Assembly: GCF_027595985.1 (NCBI RefSeq)
Contig: NC_073313.1
Span: 219,792,066-219,856,065 of the forward strand
Source: Sorex araneus
Taxonomy: Eukaryota > Chordata > Mammalia > Eulipotyphla > Soricidae
Length of the DNA stretch: 64,000 nucleotides
Direction of reading: 5' to 3'
The stretch's first letter is position 1; the number at the start of each line of letters is the position of its first letter. The notes under the pieces were generated by a model that saw only the letters and a program-made list of their open reading frames with translations, was not told where the DNA came from and searched no databases. This document shows positions 45,405-57,461 of the stretch, one piece after another. A program made the position numbers and the translations under genes.

Positions 45405-46292
45405 CAGGACCTCTCAGAAAAAGAATTCAGAGAGGAAATCTTGAAAAGAGTCGATGTACTCAAAGCAACCATGAAACAAACATCCAATAAATTAAGGGAG
45501 GATATGAAGGATGCTTTGGAATGGCAAACCAAAAAAATGCAAAAAGAAATGAGATCACAAATTTCAAAGCTACGAACAGGGGTCACAAAACTATGAACAG
45601 AAGTCACACAAATAAAGGAGTCGATAGATGAATTAAAAATCACAGTAGGTGCCCTCAACAGTAGGATGACTACAGCCAAAGACAGAATCAGTGAGCTTGA
45701 AGATGAGCTGCACAAAGCTTACAGACAACAACAAATGGCAAAAGACCTCAAAATGGCTATAGAGCATATCAGAGTCCTCGGAGCTGACTTCAAGAGGAAC
45801 AACATAAGAATCATTGGAGTACCAGAAGCACAGGGAAGAAACCCCAATGAAAAAAACACAGTCAAAGACATCACTGCTAAGAAATTCCCAGAGCTCGAGA
45901 AAGCAGGCATTCAGATCCAAGGAGTCCAAAGAGTACCAGCAAAAAGAGACTCAAATAAAAAGACTCCAAGGCATATCATAGTCAGAATGACAGAGGCTGT
46001 GGATAGAAACGCAATTCTGCAAGCAGCAAGGTCAAAGAAGGAAATCATATACAAAGGAGCACCCCTCAGATTTACAGCATACCTATCAGAGGAAACCCTC
46101 CGAGCCCAAAGACAATGGTGGGACATAGTGAAAAAACTCAATGAAATGAACGCATCACCAGGAATACTTCACCCGGCTAAACTCTCACTCAAACTCAAAG
46201 GAACCATACACTATTTCTCAGATAAACAACAGCTCAGGAACTTCATAGACTCGAAACCAAACTTAAAAGAAGGACAACAGGGGCTATTGTAA
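45405..46292 (+). pseudogene. L1 ORF1 protein pseudogene (45-kb copy)
   Basis: The best-preserved ORF1 in the window. The same frame is readable from about 45,405 (DLSEKEFREEIL). It passes through a coiled-coil-like region, then the RRM (NNIRIIGVPE near 45,800) and the C-terminal RNA-binding domain (TPRHIIVRM, IYKGAPLRFTA, NASPGILHPAKLSL), to the stop at 46,290-46,292. One in-frame TGA near 45,596 splits it; the 208 codons from 45,666 on are uninterrupted. The N-terminal end is unclear, because an in-frame stop near 45,351 suggests an upstream frameshift. The product would bind L1 RNA as a trimer if intact. Confidence 0.9.
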
Positions 46293-46334
46293 GTCAAGGA
46301 AGAACCCCACAAGAACAACCAACCCCACAGAAAG

Positions 46335-49300
46335 ATGACACAAACCCCCATGATAATAATCTCTCTCAATGTCAATGGCCTAAATGCACCAATTAAGAGA
46401 CACAGAGTGGCAAAATGGATTCGGAAACTAAACCCAACGTTCTGCTGCCTGCAAGAAACACACCTGAACAGTCAGAGCAAACAGACTCAAAGTCAAAGGG
46501 TGGAAAACAATCCTGCAAGCAAACAACTCCCTCAAAAAAGCTGTGGTGGCAATACTAGTATCCGACAACATAGACTTCAGGTTGAAAAAGATTAGAAGGG
46601 ACAGTGAAGGTTACTTCCCATTTATCAAGGGATATGTGCAACAGGAAGAAATCACACTCTTAAACGTATATGCACCTAATAAGAGACTGGCTAGATACTT
46701 AAAAAAAACTCCTAACAGACTTTTAGGAGGACATCGCTAACAGCAAAATGGTAGTTGGAGAATTCAACACTGCCTTATCACCTCTGGATAAGTCCACAAG
46801 AACAAAACTCAGCAAGGAAACATGGACTCTGAAGGAAGAAATAGAAGAGAGAGGCTTAATAGACCTATGCAGGGCTTTACACCCCAAAAAGAAAGAATAC
46901 ACATTCTTTTCCAGCGCACACAGAACATTTTCCAAAATAGACCATGTGCTGGGCCACAAAAACATACCTCAATAAAATCAGAAAAATAGAAATTGTATCA
47001 ACTATCTTCTCAGACCACCATGCGCTGAAGATAGAAGCTAACCACACACATGCAAAGAATCAAAACAAACTCCTGGAAATTAAACAGTGCAATATTTAAC
47101 AGTGAGTTGGTCAGGAAGGAAATCAAGGAAGAAATCAAGCGATACCTCGAAACAAAGAGAATGAAGACACGAGTTACCAAAACCTATGGGATGCAGCTAA
47201 AGCTGTGTTAAGGGGAAAATTTATAGCTCTGCAAGCATTCCTTAGGAAGGAAGAAAGGGCCTACATAGATAGCTTGACTTCACAGCTCAAGGCCTTAGAA
47301 AAGGACCAGAAAAAGGAACCCAAAGCAGACCGAGGGAAAGAAATAATAAAAATTAGAGCAGAAATTAACGACATGGAAACCCATAAAACAATCTGAAATG
47401 TCAATGAAACCAAAAGCTGGTTCTTTTAAAAAATAAACAATATTGACAAACCACTAGCAAGACTCACAAAGAAAGAGAGAGAGAACCCTAATAAACCAAA
47501 TCAGGAATGAAAAGGGGGACATCACAAAACAAACCAAAGAAATTCAAAAGATCATCAGAGACTACTTTGAAAGCCTGTATGCCACAAAACAAGAGAACCT
47601 AGAAGAAATGGATAAATTCCTGGATTCCTATAATCTCCCAATGCTGAACCAAGAAGACCTGGAGTATCTGAATGGTCCTATTAACATCAAGGAAAGTGAA
47701 ATGGTAATCAAAAGCCTTCCCAAAAAGAAAAGCCCAGGTCCAGACGGATTCACTAGCAAATTCTTCCAAACATTTAAAGAGGACCTATTGCCAGTCTTTC
47801 TCAAGCTTTTCCAGGAAATTGAAGAAACAGAAACGCTCCCAAACAGTTTCTCTATGAGGCTCACATCTCCCTAATACCCAAAGCAAACAAAGACATCACT
47901 AAGAAAGAAAATTATAGACCAATATCCCTGATGAACACCGATGCGAAGATCCTCAACAAAATATTAGCAAATAGGATCCAACAACTCATCAAAAAGATCA
48001 TACACCATGACCAAGTGGAACTCATCTCAGGGATGTAAGGATGGTTTACCATTCGGAAATCATTCCACATAATCCATCATATCAACAAAAGTAAAGATAA
48101 AAACCATATGATCATATCAATAGATGCAGAGAAAGCATTTGACAAGATCCAACATCCATTCGTGATGAAAACCTTCACCAAAATGGGTTTTGGAGGAACT
48201 TTCCTCAAGATAGTCAAAGCCATCTACCACAAGCCTATGGCAAGAATTATCCTCAATGGGGAAAAACTAAGGGACTTCCCTCTAAGATCAGGAAAGAGAC
48301 AAGGATGCCCACTCTCACCACTTCTCTTCAATATAGTACTGGAAGTACTTGCAATAGCTGTTAGACAAGAAAAAGAGAATAAGGGCATCCAGATAGGAAA
48401 GAAAGAAATAAAACTCTCACTATTCGCAGATGATATGATACTATACCTAGAGAAGCCTAAAGCCTCTACTAAGAAAATCTTGGAAACAATAGACATATAC
48501 AGTAAAGTTGCAGGCTATAAAATCAATACCCAAAAATCCATGGCCTTCCTAGATGCAAATAATGAGACAGGAAAGTTCATGAAAAAAGGCAATCCCATTC
48601 ACAATCGTGCCCCAGAAAATCAAGTACCTTGGAATCAGCCTAACCAAGGAAGTAAAAGACCTCTACAAAGAGAACTATAAAACACTACTCAGTGAAATAA
48701 AAGAGGACATGAGGAAATGGGAACATATACCCTGCTCATGGATAGGGAGAATCAACATTGTCAAAATGGCAATACTCCCCAAAGCATTATACAGATCCAA
48801 GCGATCCCTATAAGGATACCCATGAAATTCTTCAAAGAAATGGATCAAGCAATCCTAAAATTCATATGGAACAACAAACTCCCACGGATAGCTAAAACAA
48901 TTCTTGGGAAAAAGACGATGGGAGGCATCACCCTCCCCAACCTTAAATTTTACTACAATGCGGTAACAATTAAAACAGCATGGTACTGGAACAAAGGCAG
49001 AGCCACAGACCAATGGAACAGGGTGGAATTTCCCTACACACAATGCCAAATGTATGATCATCTAATATTTGATAAGGGAGCAAGAAATGTCAAATGGAGC
49101 AAGAAAAGCCTCTTTAACAAATGGTGCTGGCACAACTGGACAACCACATGCAAAAGAATTGGCTTAGACCTCGACCTGACACCATGCACAAAAGTCAGAT
49201 CAAAATGCATTAAAGACCTCAACATCAGACCACAACCCATAAGGTAAATTAAAGACAAGGTCGGCAAAACCCTTCCACGATATTGAAGATACAGATATCT

Positions 49301-50027
49301 TCAAAGATGACATGCAACTGGCCAACCAAGTGGAAACTGATATAAACAAATGGGACTACATTAAACTAAAAAGCTTCTGCACCACAAAAGATACAGTGAC
49401 CAGAATACAAAGACAATCTACAGTGTGACAAAGGATATTCACCCAATACCCATGAGATAAGGGGTTGATATCAAGGGTATATAAGGCACTGGTTGAACTC
49501 TACAAGAAGAAAACACCCAACCCCATCAGAAAATGGGGCAAAGAAATGAACAGAAACTTTCCCAAGGAAGAGATATAAATGGCCAAAAGGCACACGAAAA
49601 AGTACTCTACATCACTAGTCATCAGGGAGATGCAGATCAAAACAACCATGAGATACCACCTCACACCACAGAGACTGGCACACATCCAAAAGAACAAAAG
49701 CAACCACTGTTGGAGGGGACATGGGGAGAAAGGGACCCTTCTACACTGCTGGTGGGAATGCTGACTGGTTCAGCCCTTCTGGAAAACAATATGGACACTT
49801 CTCAAAAAATTAGAAATTGAGCTCCCAATTTGACCCAGCAATACCACTGCTGGGAATATATCCCAGAGAAGCAAAAAAGTATAGTCAAAATGGTAGCTGC
49901 ACTTATATATTCATTGTAGCACTGTTTACAATAGCCAGAATCTGGAAAAAAAACCGAGTGCCCGAGAACAGATGACTGGTTAAAGAAACTAAAGAGACAG
50001 ACATAGAAAGATTGTGGAATATAAAAT
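46335..50027 (+). pseudogene. L1 ORF2 endonuclease/reverse transcriptase pseudogene (45-kb copy)
   Basis: The ATG at 46,335 opens IIISLNVNGLNAPIKRHRVA, the usual start of the L1 endonuclease. CCLQETHLNS and LLNVYAP follow, and then VVGEFNTALSPLDKS, where the expected G-D-F-N reads G-E-F-N. The RT domain (48,108-48,680) has motif [30 protein letters not shown] and an intact F-A-D-D (48,422-48,433). The C-terminal knuckle (near 49,708-49,762) reads [14 protein letters not shown], then WWEC, so its second cysteine is replaced by histidine. Frameshifts near 46,480, 46,700, 47,010, 47,400, 48,575 and 49,250, plus the deletion near 49,990, make it inactive. Confidence 0.9.
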
Positions 50028-50509
50028 AACAGAGTAGGAGACAAACACCCAAGAATAGTAGAAATAAATACCAGGAGGTTGACTCCATGGCTCAGAAGCT
50101 GTCCTCACATTCTGGGGAAAAGGCAGCTCAGATGGAGAAAGGAATACCAAGTGAAATGTGGTTGGAGGCCACGCGGGGGAAGGGTGATGCGTGCGCTGAA
50201 AGTAGACTAGAGACTTAACTCGATGGCCACTCAACACCCCTATTGCAAACCACAACACCCAATTGGAGAGAGAGTACAAAAGGGAATACCCTGCCACAGA
50301 GGCAGGGTGGGGTAGGGGGAGATGGGATTAGGAGGTAGGAGGGATGCTGGGTTATTGGTGGTGGAGAATGGGCACTGGTGAAGGGATGGATTCTCAAACA
50401 TTGTATGAGGGAAACACAATCACAAAAATGTGTAAATCTCTAACTGTACCCTCACGGTGATTCACTAATTAAAAAATAAATAAATTTAAAATAAAATAAT
50501 AAAATTAAA

Positions 50510-51404
50510 AAGAACATCATGCGATGACTGGAATGGGAAGGAATGGTAATGAAGATAAACGGTCGGCAACTACATCACCCTTGCTTCACTGATGACATAA
50601 TTCTCATAATACCAAATATCAGCCAAGTGGCACAAATACTGGCTGACTTCAACCATGAGTGTGAAAAGGTCGAACTGCAGCTGAATCTCACGAAGACAAT
50701 GTTCATGAGAAACGGACTAGTTCCTGATATTCCATTTGCTCTCAATGGAAGGAACATCTCTGAATGCAGCAGTTATGTGTACCTGGGTTGAGAACTCAAC
50801 ATGAGGAACAACTTGGCAACAGAACTGTGCAGGAGGAAGAGAGCAGTGTGGAATGCCTTCAAGAGTGTCGAAGAAGTGATTAAGAGGACAAAAAACCTCC
50901 TGCTCTAGGCACATCTTTTTGACTCCACCATTCTGTCTGCACTAATATATGACTCAGATACCTAGGCCCTATGAATATAGGACAAGAACGCTATTCGGGT
51001 ATCCCAAAGAGGAATCAAAAAAACTATTCTTGGAGTATCATGTTTCACTCAAGTGAGAGAAGGAATCCGGAGTTCCAACCTCTGTCGACAATCAAGAATC
51101 AGGGACGCTGTCTTGTTTGCCAACGCATCGAAAATCAGATGGGCCAGACACGTAATGTGATTTAGAGATGACCTCTGCACTAGTGCTGTTACCAACTGGA
51201 TTCAACATGACCACATAGCCACCCACCTATGAGATGGTCAGACTTCTTCTTTAAAACTGAAAGCAAACAGTTTGAAGCTTTTCATGTTCCTGGAAAGAGC
51301 ACATGCCATTGGGCTACACTACCACATGACAGGGATGAATGGAGATGTTACTGGTACCCGCTCAAGCAAATCGAAGAGCAACGGGATGACAAGTGATACA
51401 AGTG
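50510..51404 (+). mobile_element. RTE-clade retrotransposon, copy B, right part with 3' end
   Basis: Resumes the RTE reading after the L1 and runs to the true RTE 3' end: gagatgttactggtacccgc, then tcaagcaaatcgaagagcaa, then cgggatgacaagtgatacaa. The end is a short tandem repeat of the tgatacaag type, not poly-A, as in other RTE elements. This end is the reference for the tails of the composite SINEs. Confidence 0.9.
50523..51230 (+). pseudogene. RTE reverse transcriptase pseudogene (copy B, C-terminal part)
   Basis: The frame at 50,543-50,791 covers the end of the palm and the thumb start. The catalytic motif is F-T-D-D (50,585-50,596), an alanine-to-threonine change from F-A-D-D, followed by LQLNLTKTMFMRNGL and NISECSSYVYLG. 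Later pieces in shifted frames include FDSTILSAL near 50,920, IKKTILGVSCFTQVREGIR-type wording near 51,015-51,075 and DAVLFANASKIRWARHVM-type wording near 51,105-51,160. This C-terminal section is typical for RTE-clade ORFs. Confidence 0.8.
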
Positions 51405-51415
51405 ATGAAAAAATT

Positions 51416-51964
51416 AAAATATATATTTAGTTCGTTTCAACTAAGCAATATAACAGAATTTATTTAAGGTATAAAAGACTAGTGTAATACCTTGTATATA
51501 CCTAATAAACAGCAATGTTTTAAAATAAAAACATGAAGGATGTATAGCTGATTTGAGGCCCAAATGCATACCAATGAATTGTTAAAATTAAGTTAAATAA
51601 AAGCTAAATCGACGTTTTTGCACAAAGTAGGGTTTTTGTATAATTAAGATGCTTATGTTACTTTCATAATGCATCCTTATTTGACTCTGCTCTGCTTTAT
51701 AAATATTAAATATAAAGAAATTTTAAAAATAAAAATTTAAAAAAAAAAATTTTTAAAATAAAAATTTAAAATTTATTTTAAAGCTTTGCTGCACAGACCA
51801 GTGGGTTCTTAGCTGCATGCATAGCATCAGCAGAGAAGCTGTTTAAAATTACTGATGCTTAGCTTTCACTCAGGTTTACTGGAAATAAAGAGTGAAAATT
51901 AGCAGTACTTACTGATAAACATTGGAAGTTAGATAAATCCAAATTTGAGGAATATAGGCTCCAA
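51416..51964. other. unassigned AT-rich sequence
   Basis: Includes a run of aaaattt-type sequence at 51,715-51,782 with self-complementary stretches. No gene. Confidence 0.5.
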
Positions 51965-52330
51965 GACCTAGGAGGCCCAATAGGTCCCAGTGAAAACAGA
52001 CCCAAGGAAGGAAACTTCAAGACACACTATACTCAAAATAACCAAATTCAAAGATAGAGACAGAATATTGAAAGCAGAACAATTAAAAGAGGAACTTGCA
52101 TACAAAGGAAAACCCATAAGATTTACAACAGCTTTATCAAGTGAGACTCTATGAGTCAAGAGAATATAAAGGGATATACAAAAACTCAATGAAACAAACA
52201 CCTCACCAAGAATATTCTATCCAACTAGATGATCAATCCAATTTGAAGAAATGACATTGAGCTCCATGGAAAGGCAACAGCTTAGAGAATTGATAATCTT
52301 GGAGCCAGTTTTACAAGAAGCATTATAAAA
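51965..52330 (+). pseudogene. old L1/HAL1 ORF1 C-terminal fragment
   Basis: Plus-strand wording KYTILKITKFKDRDRILKAE, ELAYKGKPIRFTTALSSETL, KLNETNTSPRIFYPTR and RQQLRELIILE parallels the ORF1 RNA-binding C-terminal domain of the younger L1 (LQAARSKKEI-YKGAPLRFTA...), but from a distinct lineage. Stops (for example near 52,150) break it. No ORF2 sequence separates it from the LINE tail that begins about 100 bp downstream. Confidence 0.6.
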
Positions 52331-52435
52331 GCTTTTTTAAAGGTCAGGACAAACTTCCCAATATATCACTTTGAGTATGGCACTCACAAGTTGCCTTCTA
52401 CTAGATTTAGAAAAAAAAAGTTAAAAACATGTAGT

Positions 52436-52790
52436 AATCAATCATCACAATTTGACTTTTTTAAAATGTATTTTCTTCTGATTTGATATAGTGAAAAAGA
52501 ACCTGCAAAGAAAAATAAAAATAATAAAATGTATTTTCTTATCATTCCATTCACCATTCCTTCAAGTATTGTTGGAACAAGTACTATAAAATAATTTGTA
52601 TGTGTGCGTACCAATTGGGCAGACTTGGGCGCTGGAGGGAACTTGGGGACATTGATGAGGGAATGAGACATTGGTGATGGGAATGGTGTTGGAACATTGT
52701 GTGTCTGAAACAACTTTATTAACAACTTTGTAAATCGTGGTGTTTAATTTTAATTAAATAAATAAATAAGTAAAACTATGACTACAAAAA
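52436..52790 (+). mobile_element. old L1/HAL1-type LINE 3' tail
   Basis: Same tail family as 1-290: caatcatcacaatttgactt, aagtattgttggaacaagta, the G-rich block gggaacttggggacattgat, ggaacattgtgtgtctgaaa, then aactttgtaaatcgtgg and an A-rich end. Confidence 0.6.
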
Positions 52791-52901
52791 AATAAAAATA
52801 TATAAAATAATTTTTATTGATTGATATGTGATGTATTTCTACCTCCGAAGTCATAAAGAAAGTTACAGGGTACTAATTCTTGATTTTGGGTACTACTTCC
52901 T

Positions 52902-53062
52902 GGGAATGGCAAAATAGTATAGGGGTAGGGGTAATTGTCTTGCACACAGACAACCTGGGTTCAATCCGTGGCTTCCCATATTGCTCCCTGAGTCCCACCA
53001 GCAGTGATCTCTGAGTACAGAGCCAGGAATAAACCTTGAGTGTGGCCCAAAAACTAAAACAG
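52902..53062 (+). mobile_element. tRNA-derived Sorex-type SINE, diverged
   Basis: Head gggaatggcaaaatagtata, B-box region tgggttcaatccgtgg, core cccatattgctccctgagtc, body tctctgagtacagagccagg, end tgtggcccaaaaac. Confidence 0.85.
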
Positions 53063-53320
53063 AAAAAACAAAAACTGGGTACTAGTTATTGATTCTAGTA
53101 CTTTTTCCATTTTTTTTCTTTTTTGCTTTTACTTAAAGTTTCAAATTTTACATTTAAAAGTAGAACTATCTTCCTGCTCTATAGTGAATATCCACAATGG
53201 TTAATAGATAGATTCCTTGAGGGCTTAAAGCGCTAGGACAGCTTGCAGGACAAGTTTGACATACAGTAGTGAGCTCTATTCCCTTATAAACAAACACTAT
53301 AAGATCCATTTCTCTCCTAG

Positions 53321-54077
53321 AAACAAAAAGGTATAGTCGAAATGACATCTGTACTTATATGTTCATCACAGCACTGTTTACAATATCCAGAATCTGGAAA
53401 AAACCCGAGTGCCCGAGAACAGATGACTGGTTAAAGAAACTTTGGTATACCTATATATACAATGGAGGACTATGCAGCTGTTAGAAAAAATGAAGTCATG
53501 AACTTTGCATATAAGTGGATCAACATGGAAAGTATCATGCTAAGTGAAATGAGCCAGAAAGAGAGGGACAGACATAGAAAGATTGCACTCATCTGTGAAA
53601 TATAGAACAACAGAGTAGGAGACTAATACCCAAGAATAATAGTATATAATACCAGGAGGTTGGCTCCATAGCTTGGAAGCTGGCCTCACACGCTGGGGGA
53701 AAGTCATCCCAGATAGAGAGGGGAACACTAAGTAATATGTGACTGGAGATCCTGTGCGGGAAGGGAGATGCGTGTTGAAAGTAGACTAGAGACTGAACAG
53801 AATGACCACTCAATACCCCTATTTGGAACCACAACACCCAAAAGGAAAGAGAGATATCAAATTGGAATTCCCTGCTACAGAGGTGGGGTGGGGTGGGGGG
53901 GATGGGACTGGGGTGGGTGGGAAGGATACTGGGTTCATTGGTGGTGGAGAATGGACACTGGTGGAGGGATGGGCTCTTAAACATTGCATGCGGGAAAAAC
54001 AAGCACGAAAATGTGTGAATCTGTAACTGTACCCTCACTGTGACTCACTAATTAAAAAATAAATAAATTTTTTAAAA
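53321..54077 (+). mobile_element. 5'-truncated L1 with perfect 20-bp target duplication
   Basis: Contains the ORF2 end (tatagtcgaaatgacatctg onward) and the 3' UTR with G-rich block (53,883-53,935). It is flanked by an exact 20-bp repeat, aagatccatttctctcctag, at 53,301-53,320 and 54,078-54,097. One of the youngest L1 insertions here. Confidence 0.95.
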
Positions 54078-54305
54078 AAGATCCATTTCTCTCCTAGAGT
54101 ATTAACTATATGTGCCAGCAACTACCAACTACCGCTAAGAAACTTATTAAACACTAATTTTTGATAGATTCAAGAGAAAATGAAGAAATAGATATTAGAA
54201 AAATACATTGACTTAAACTTGATTGCATGATTTCCTAGATGTTTTCTACTTAAATATAATACTCTAAAATAACTGTATATACTGTATATACTTTAAAATA
54301 ACTTC

Positions 54306-54480
54306 TTGGAACAGAGCAATAGTACAATGGGTAGGGCATTTGCCTAGCACAGAGCTGATCCAGGTTCCATCCCTGGCACACCATATGGTCACCTCAGTCC
54401 ACCAAGAGTTATCCCTGGTTGCAGGGTCATAATTAAGCCCTGAGTACTACCAAGTGTGATCCAAAAACAAAACAAAATAA
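54306..54480 (+). mobile_element. tRNA-derived Sorex-type SINE, diverged
   Basis: Head ggaacagagcaatagtacaa, B-box region aggttccatccctgg, core ccatatggtcacctcagtcc, end accaagtgtgatccaaaaac. Confidence 0.8.
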
Positions 54481-54663
54481 ACAAAAAACTAAGTCTAGAA
54501 ATTAGCCAAAATATATAGAAACAGACACACAACTGATAATACTTATTATATGTATCATTAATTGAAAACATATACACTAAAAAATTATCTAAGAATTATT
54601 GGCAAATTCTATTTAAGTTTAGATCAATTGGGCATTGCTTGTCCTTATCTTTGCTTAAAATCT

Positions 54664-54775
54664 ACAAGAACTACTGAGGAGATAACACAAAGGGGTGGAT
54701 CACAGCTTGTTAAAGGGCAATGTGCTAAAAATAGCCCCCAGTCCTCACTGGATATGATCTCAAACCAAAAATAAT
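54664..54775 (+). mobile_element. possible old tRNA-derived SINE
   Basis: Starts actactgaggagataacaca and ends with atgatctcaaaccaaaaata. The head resembles a very diverged tRNA SINE; the middle is unlike the Sorex family. Confidence 0.3.
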
Positions 54776-55071
54776 AATGAATAAATCCATAAGGAGATAT
54801 TACTAATTTAGATTCTGAAGACTTTGTATTTGGACTTTACAGTTGTTTCCCTGAATTTCTAACTTATCACCTTGCTCCATTGTCATCAGCCTCCATTGTT
54901 ACCGGAGCTGATTCTTTGTAATAAATGTCCTATTTGAACACATATATGTACACATATGTGACATCACACTGCAATCAAATGTATGTGAGTAATACAACTA
55001 AAGGCTGTGACCCCCAGCAAGTATCATAACTAATGTGAGCCCTTGCAACCAATGGCTATAACAAAGGAAAA

Positions 55072-55126
<55 letters not shown>

Positions 55127-57109
55127 ATACTAAAATGAATGAATGAATGTGGTGCTGGACACATGCTCGCTGCTCAGCTCCCTATTTCCCTAGTTCCGGT
55201 GCTCACACAGCTCAGGTTGTAGTGTTTTCTGGGAATTGCTACAGCTCTCTTACAGTGGCACACTTCCTGCCCACACATCTTTTAAAGGTGCTTCCTGGGG
55301 GGTCACATCCCTCTCATTGGGCGTGCCCACAACTGAAAACAGTGATAACAGAAAATTGTTTGCAGTGCCAGAGATCACAGATAGCATAACTGCCAAGCTC
55401 AAACAGCAGAACTACCAGGACTAAGCTTGGCAGAGAGGGTGGCATAAGTCTTAAATGCACAAGCGCCCTCCTTAAAGATGCTTTAAGACTGCATGTTTTA
55501 GTGGCTATGAACTACTAAATAATAGGAAGCGTTTTTATAATGCATGCAGCTACCATTCTCTATTCAGTTCTCAGTTCCAAATCAAGCATGACTACCGTGA
55601 GAGTTGCAGTTTTAATATGTAAGTCATTACCAGATTCACAAACACATCACAAGCTATTACACCTGTGAAACCTTGAAAGTGTAACCTGAGAGTTTTTCTA
55701 GCCTGAAATGAATTACAAGAAATGAAGTAAATTACAAATATGTCCCCAGTCTGAAGTTAGAAAGCTCATGAATTACTATAGCAAAAGAGCCCCTAAGCTC
55801 TATATTGTTGTAAACCTCATCTACTCTGATGCTATGCACAGAACTATTTATAATATCAAAATAATATGTTTTGTATTTTCCATTGTAATTCTACTATTTC
55901 ATAATGATTACAGTTTGCTTCTCAAACTACCCTTGAGAGGCAAAAAACACATTAACATGATCATAATGAAGTCACTGGAGGACTACTGTTGCTTAGGAAC
56001 ATCAAAGAATTCTAGCATGAGTTGAGGATTTATTATCATGTGAGCCATTGAAATCAGCAATTGGGTACTTTTCCTTTGATTAGATGCTATATATCAATGT
56101 GGCATCTCTAATACTTCCCAGTTAAACTGATAAATGAAATCAATTTCATATTACATTACTCAGTGTCTGCTATTTAATTTGGAAGGAAAATTATACCCTT
56201 ATAAATGCGAAAATACATACTATGTAGTGTAAACACATTATAACAACTCATTGGTGTTTTGTTGTAAACATGTTTACTCTTTGCAATTGTGCTCATTTTC
56301 CTGCTTTTAGTTCTCCTTTCCTCTCTTATACAATTGGTACATTTTTCAAAGGAAACTGATGCATGAACACTTACTCAAAAGGCCATTCCTGATTACTAAC
56401 ATATCATGTGCCATGGCGATTTATGATTACAATTGTACAAATAAATGGCTTAGGTTTCTGATTTTCAGGAAAAGATAAGCTGCTAAACTCAGAATTTTAT
56501 TATGTAAGGCATTAATTTTAAAAGTGACATCTTAATATGGAAAATAGAAAAGCCACTCAACCATCTGTTTGACAGCTAACCTTTCTAGTTGTGTGCCAAG
56601 TCATTTTTCTCACATTAGCTCAACATATTAGTCAGTTTTAGATGAATATGGCTCATCTCGTGTTCCATTTAAAAGCTATCTACTGATACAGAACATATCA
56701 TGTCAACAAACTTTAACTAATTGCTGCTGCCCTCATCCTTGCATATTATATGAAACATTACTATAATAGAGAAGTATTAGAAAAAGGAAAGGGGTGGAGA
56801 GGATCTATTTAGGCATATGACAATGTCAAAAGCTGAAAAAGAAAAGGTAAGGTAATGCTCCCATTTAGTTTTGCACACATTATTTAAATATTAGAAAAAT
56901 AAAGGGAAATTTTTGCATTCTTTGGTATTTTTCATAAGCAGGCATAGCAAGCATAACTGTCTTTGTGTAATCTAAAAACAATGATTTCCTCATATCATAA
57001 TTTTAAAGTTTTCTAATAAGCTACAAATTATATGAGATCATTCTGCCACAAGATTATTCATTCTTATCTCAGAATTCAATTTTCAGAAACAACTGGTTTG
57101 TTCATTTCA
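54776..57109. other. unassigned sequence with an (AAAT)n array
   Basis: The longest stretch (2.3 kb) without a named repeat, apart from the AAAT array at 55,073-55,130. The part at 55,140-55,450 is more GC-rich and has open frames of 62-80 codons, but I see no domain, Kozak context or splice signals that make it a gene. Confidence 0.4.
55073..55130 (+). repeat. (AAAT)n microsatellite
   Basis: About 14 uninterrupted aaat units. Confidence 0.95.
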
Positions 57110-57300
57110 TCCAAAGTGAACAAATATTTACTGAGTTTCTTACTGTGTGCAAGACACTGCTCTAAGTGTTGACAGTAAAGTAGGGAAATAATACAAACAA
57201 AAATCCTTGCCCTCTGAGAACTTTCTGTCTACTAAAAAAGACAGGAAACAATAATTAACAATGTCAGAAACTGATAAGCTCTTCAAAGGAAAATAAAACA
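57110..57300 (+). mobile_element. L2 LINE 3' end fragment
   Basis: Classical L2 order: gaacaaatatttactgagtt, tcttactgtgtgcaagacac, tgctctaagtgttgacagta, aaaaatccttgccctctgag, then acaggaaacaataatt. L2 is an ancient mammal-wide LINE. Confidence 0.75.
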
Positions 57301-57461
57301 GAAATGGAATAAAATATACGTACAAGAATTCTCACTTTTACCATAAATGAGAAGCATTTCTGAGAAGACCGCATTAGAGCAGACACCTGAGTAATATAAG
57401 GAAGTGAGTCATATGCGTATCTGGAAAAACACATTCCAAGAAGTGGAAGCAGAAAGTAAAA

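Larger units (their letters stand above)
44995..50509 (+). mobile_element. near-complete L1 inserted into RTE copy B
   Basis: Contains a shortened 5' UTR (44,995-45,340), ORF1, a 42-bp inter-ORF gap, ORF2 and a 3' UTR with a G-rich block (50,304-50,375) and A-rich tail. The target duplication is aagaacatgatgc (44,982-44,994) against aagaacatcatgc (50,510-50,522), one change. The RTE sequence rejoins cleanly when the L1 is removed. A small deletion near 49,990 removes the end of ORF2 and the start of the 3' UTR. Confidence 0.95.

Noticed and set aside
55147-55424. Possible exon in a locally GC-richer stretch
   Set aside because: Overlapping 80- and 62-codon frames with no domain, no clear splice-site pair and no promoter; not enough to call a gene.
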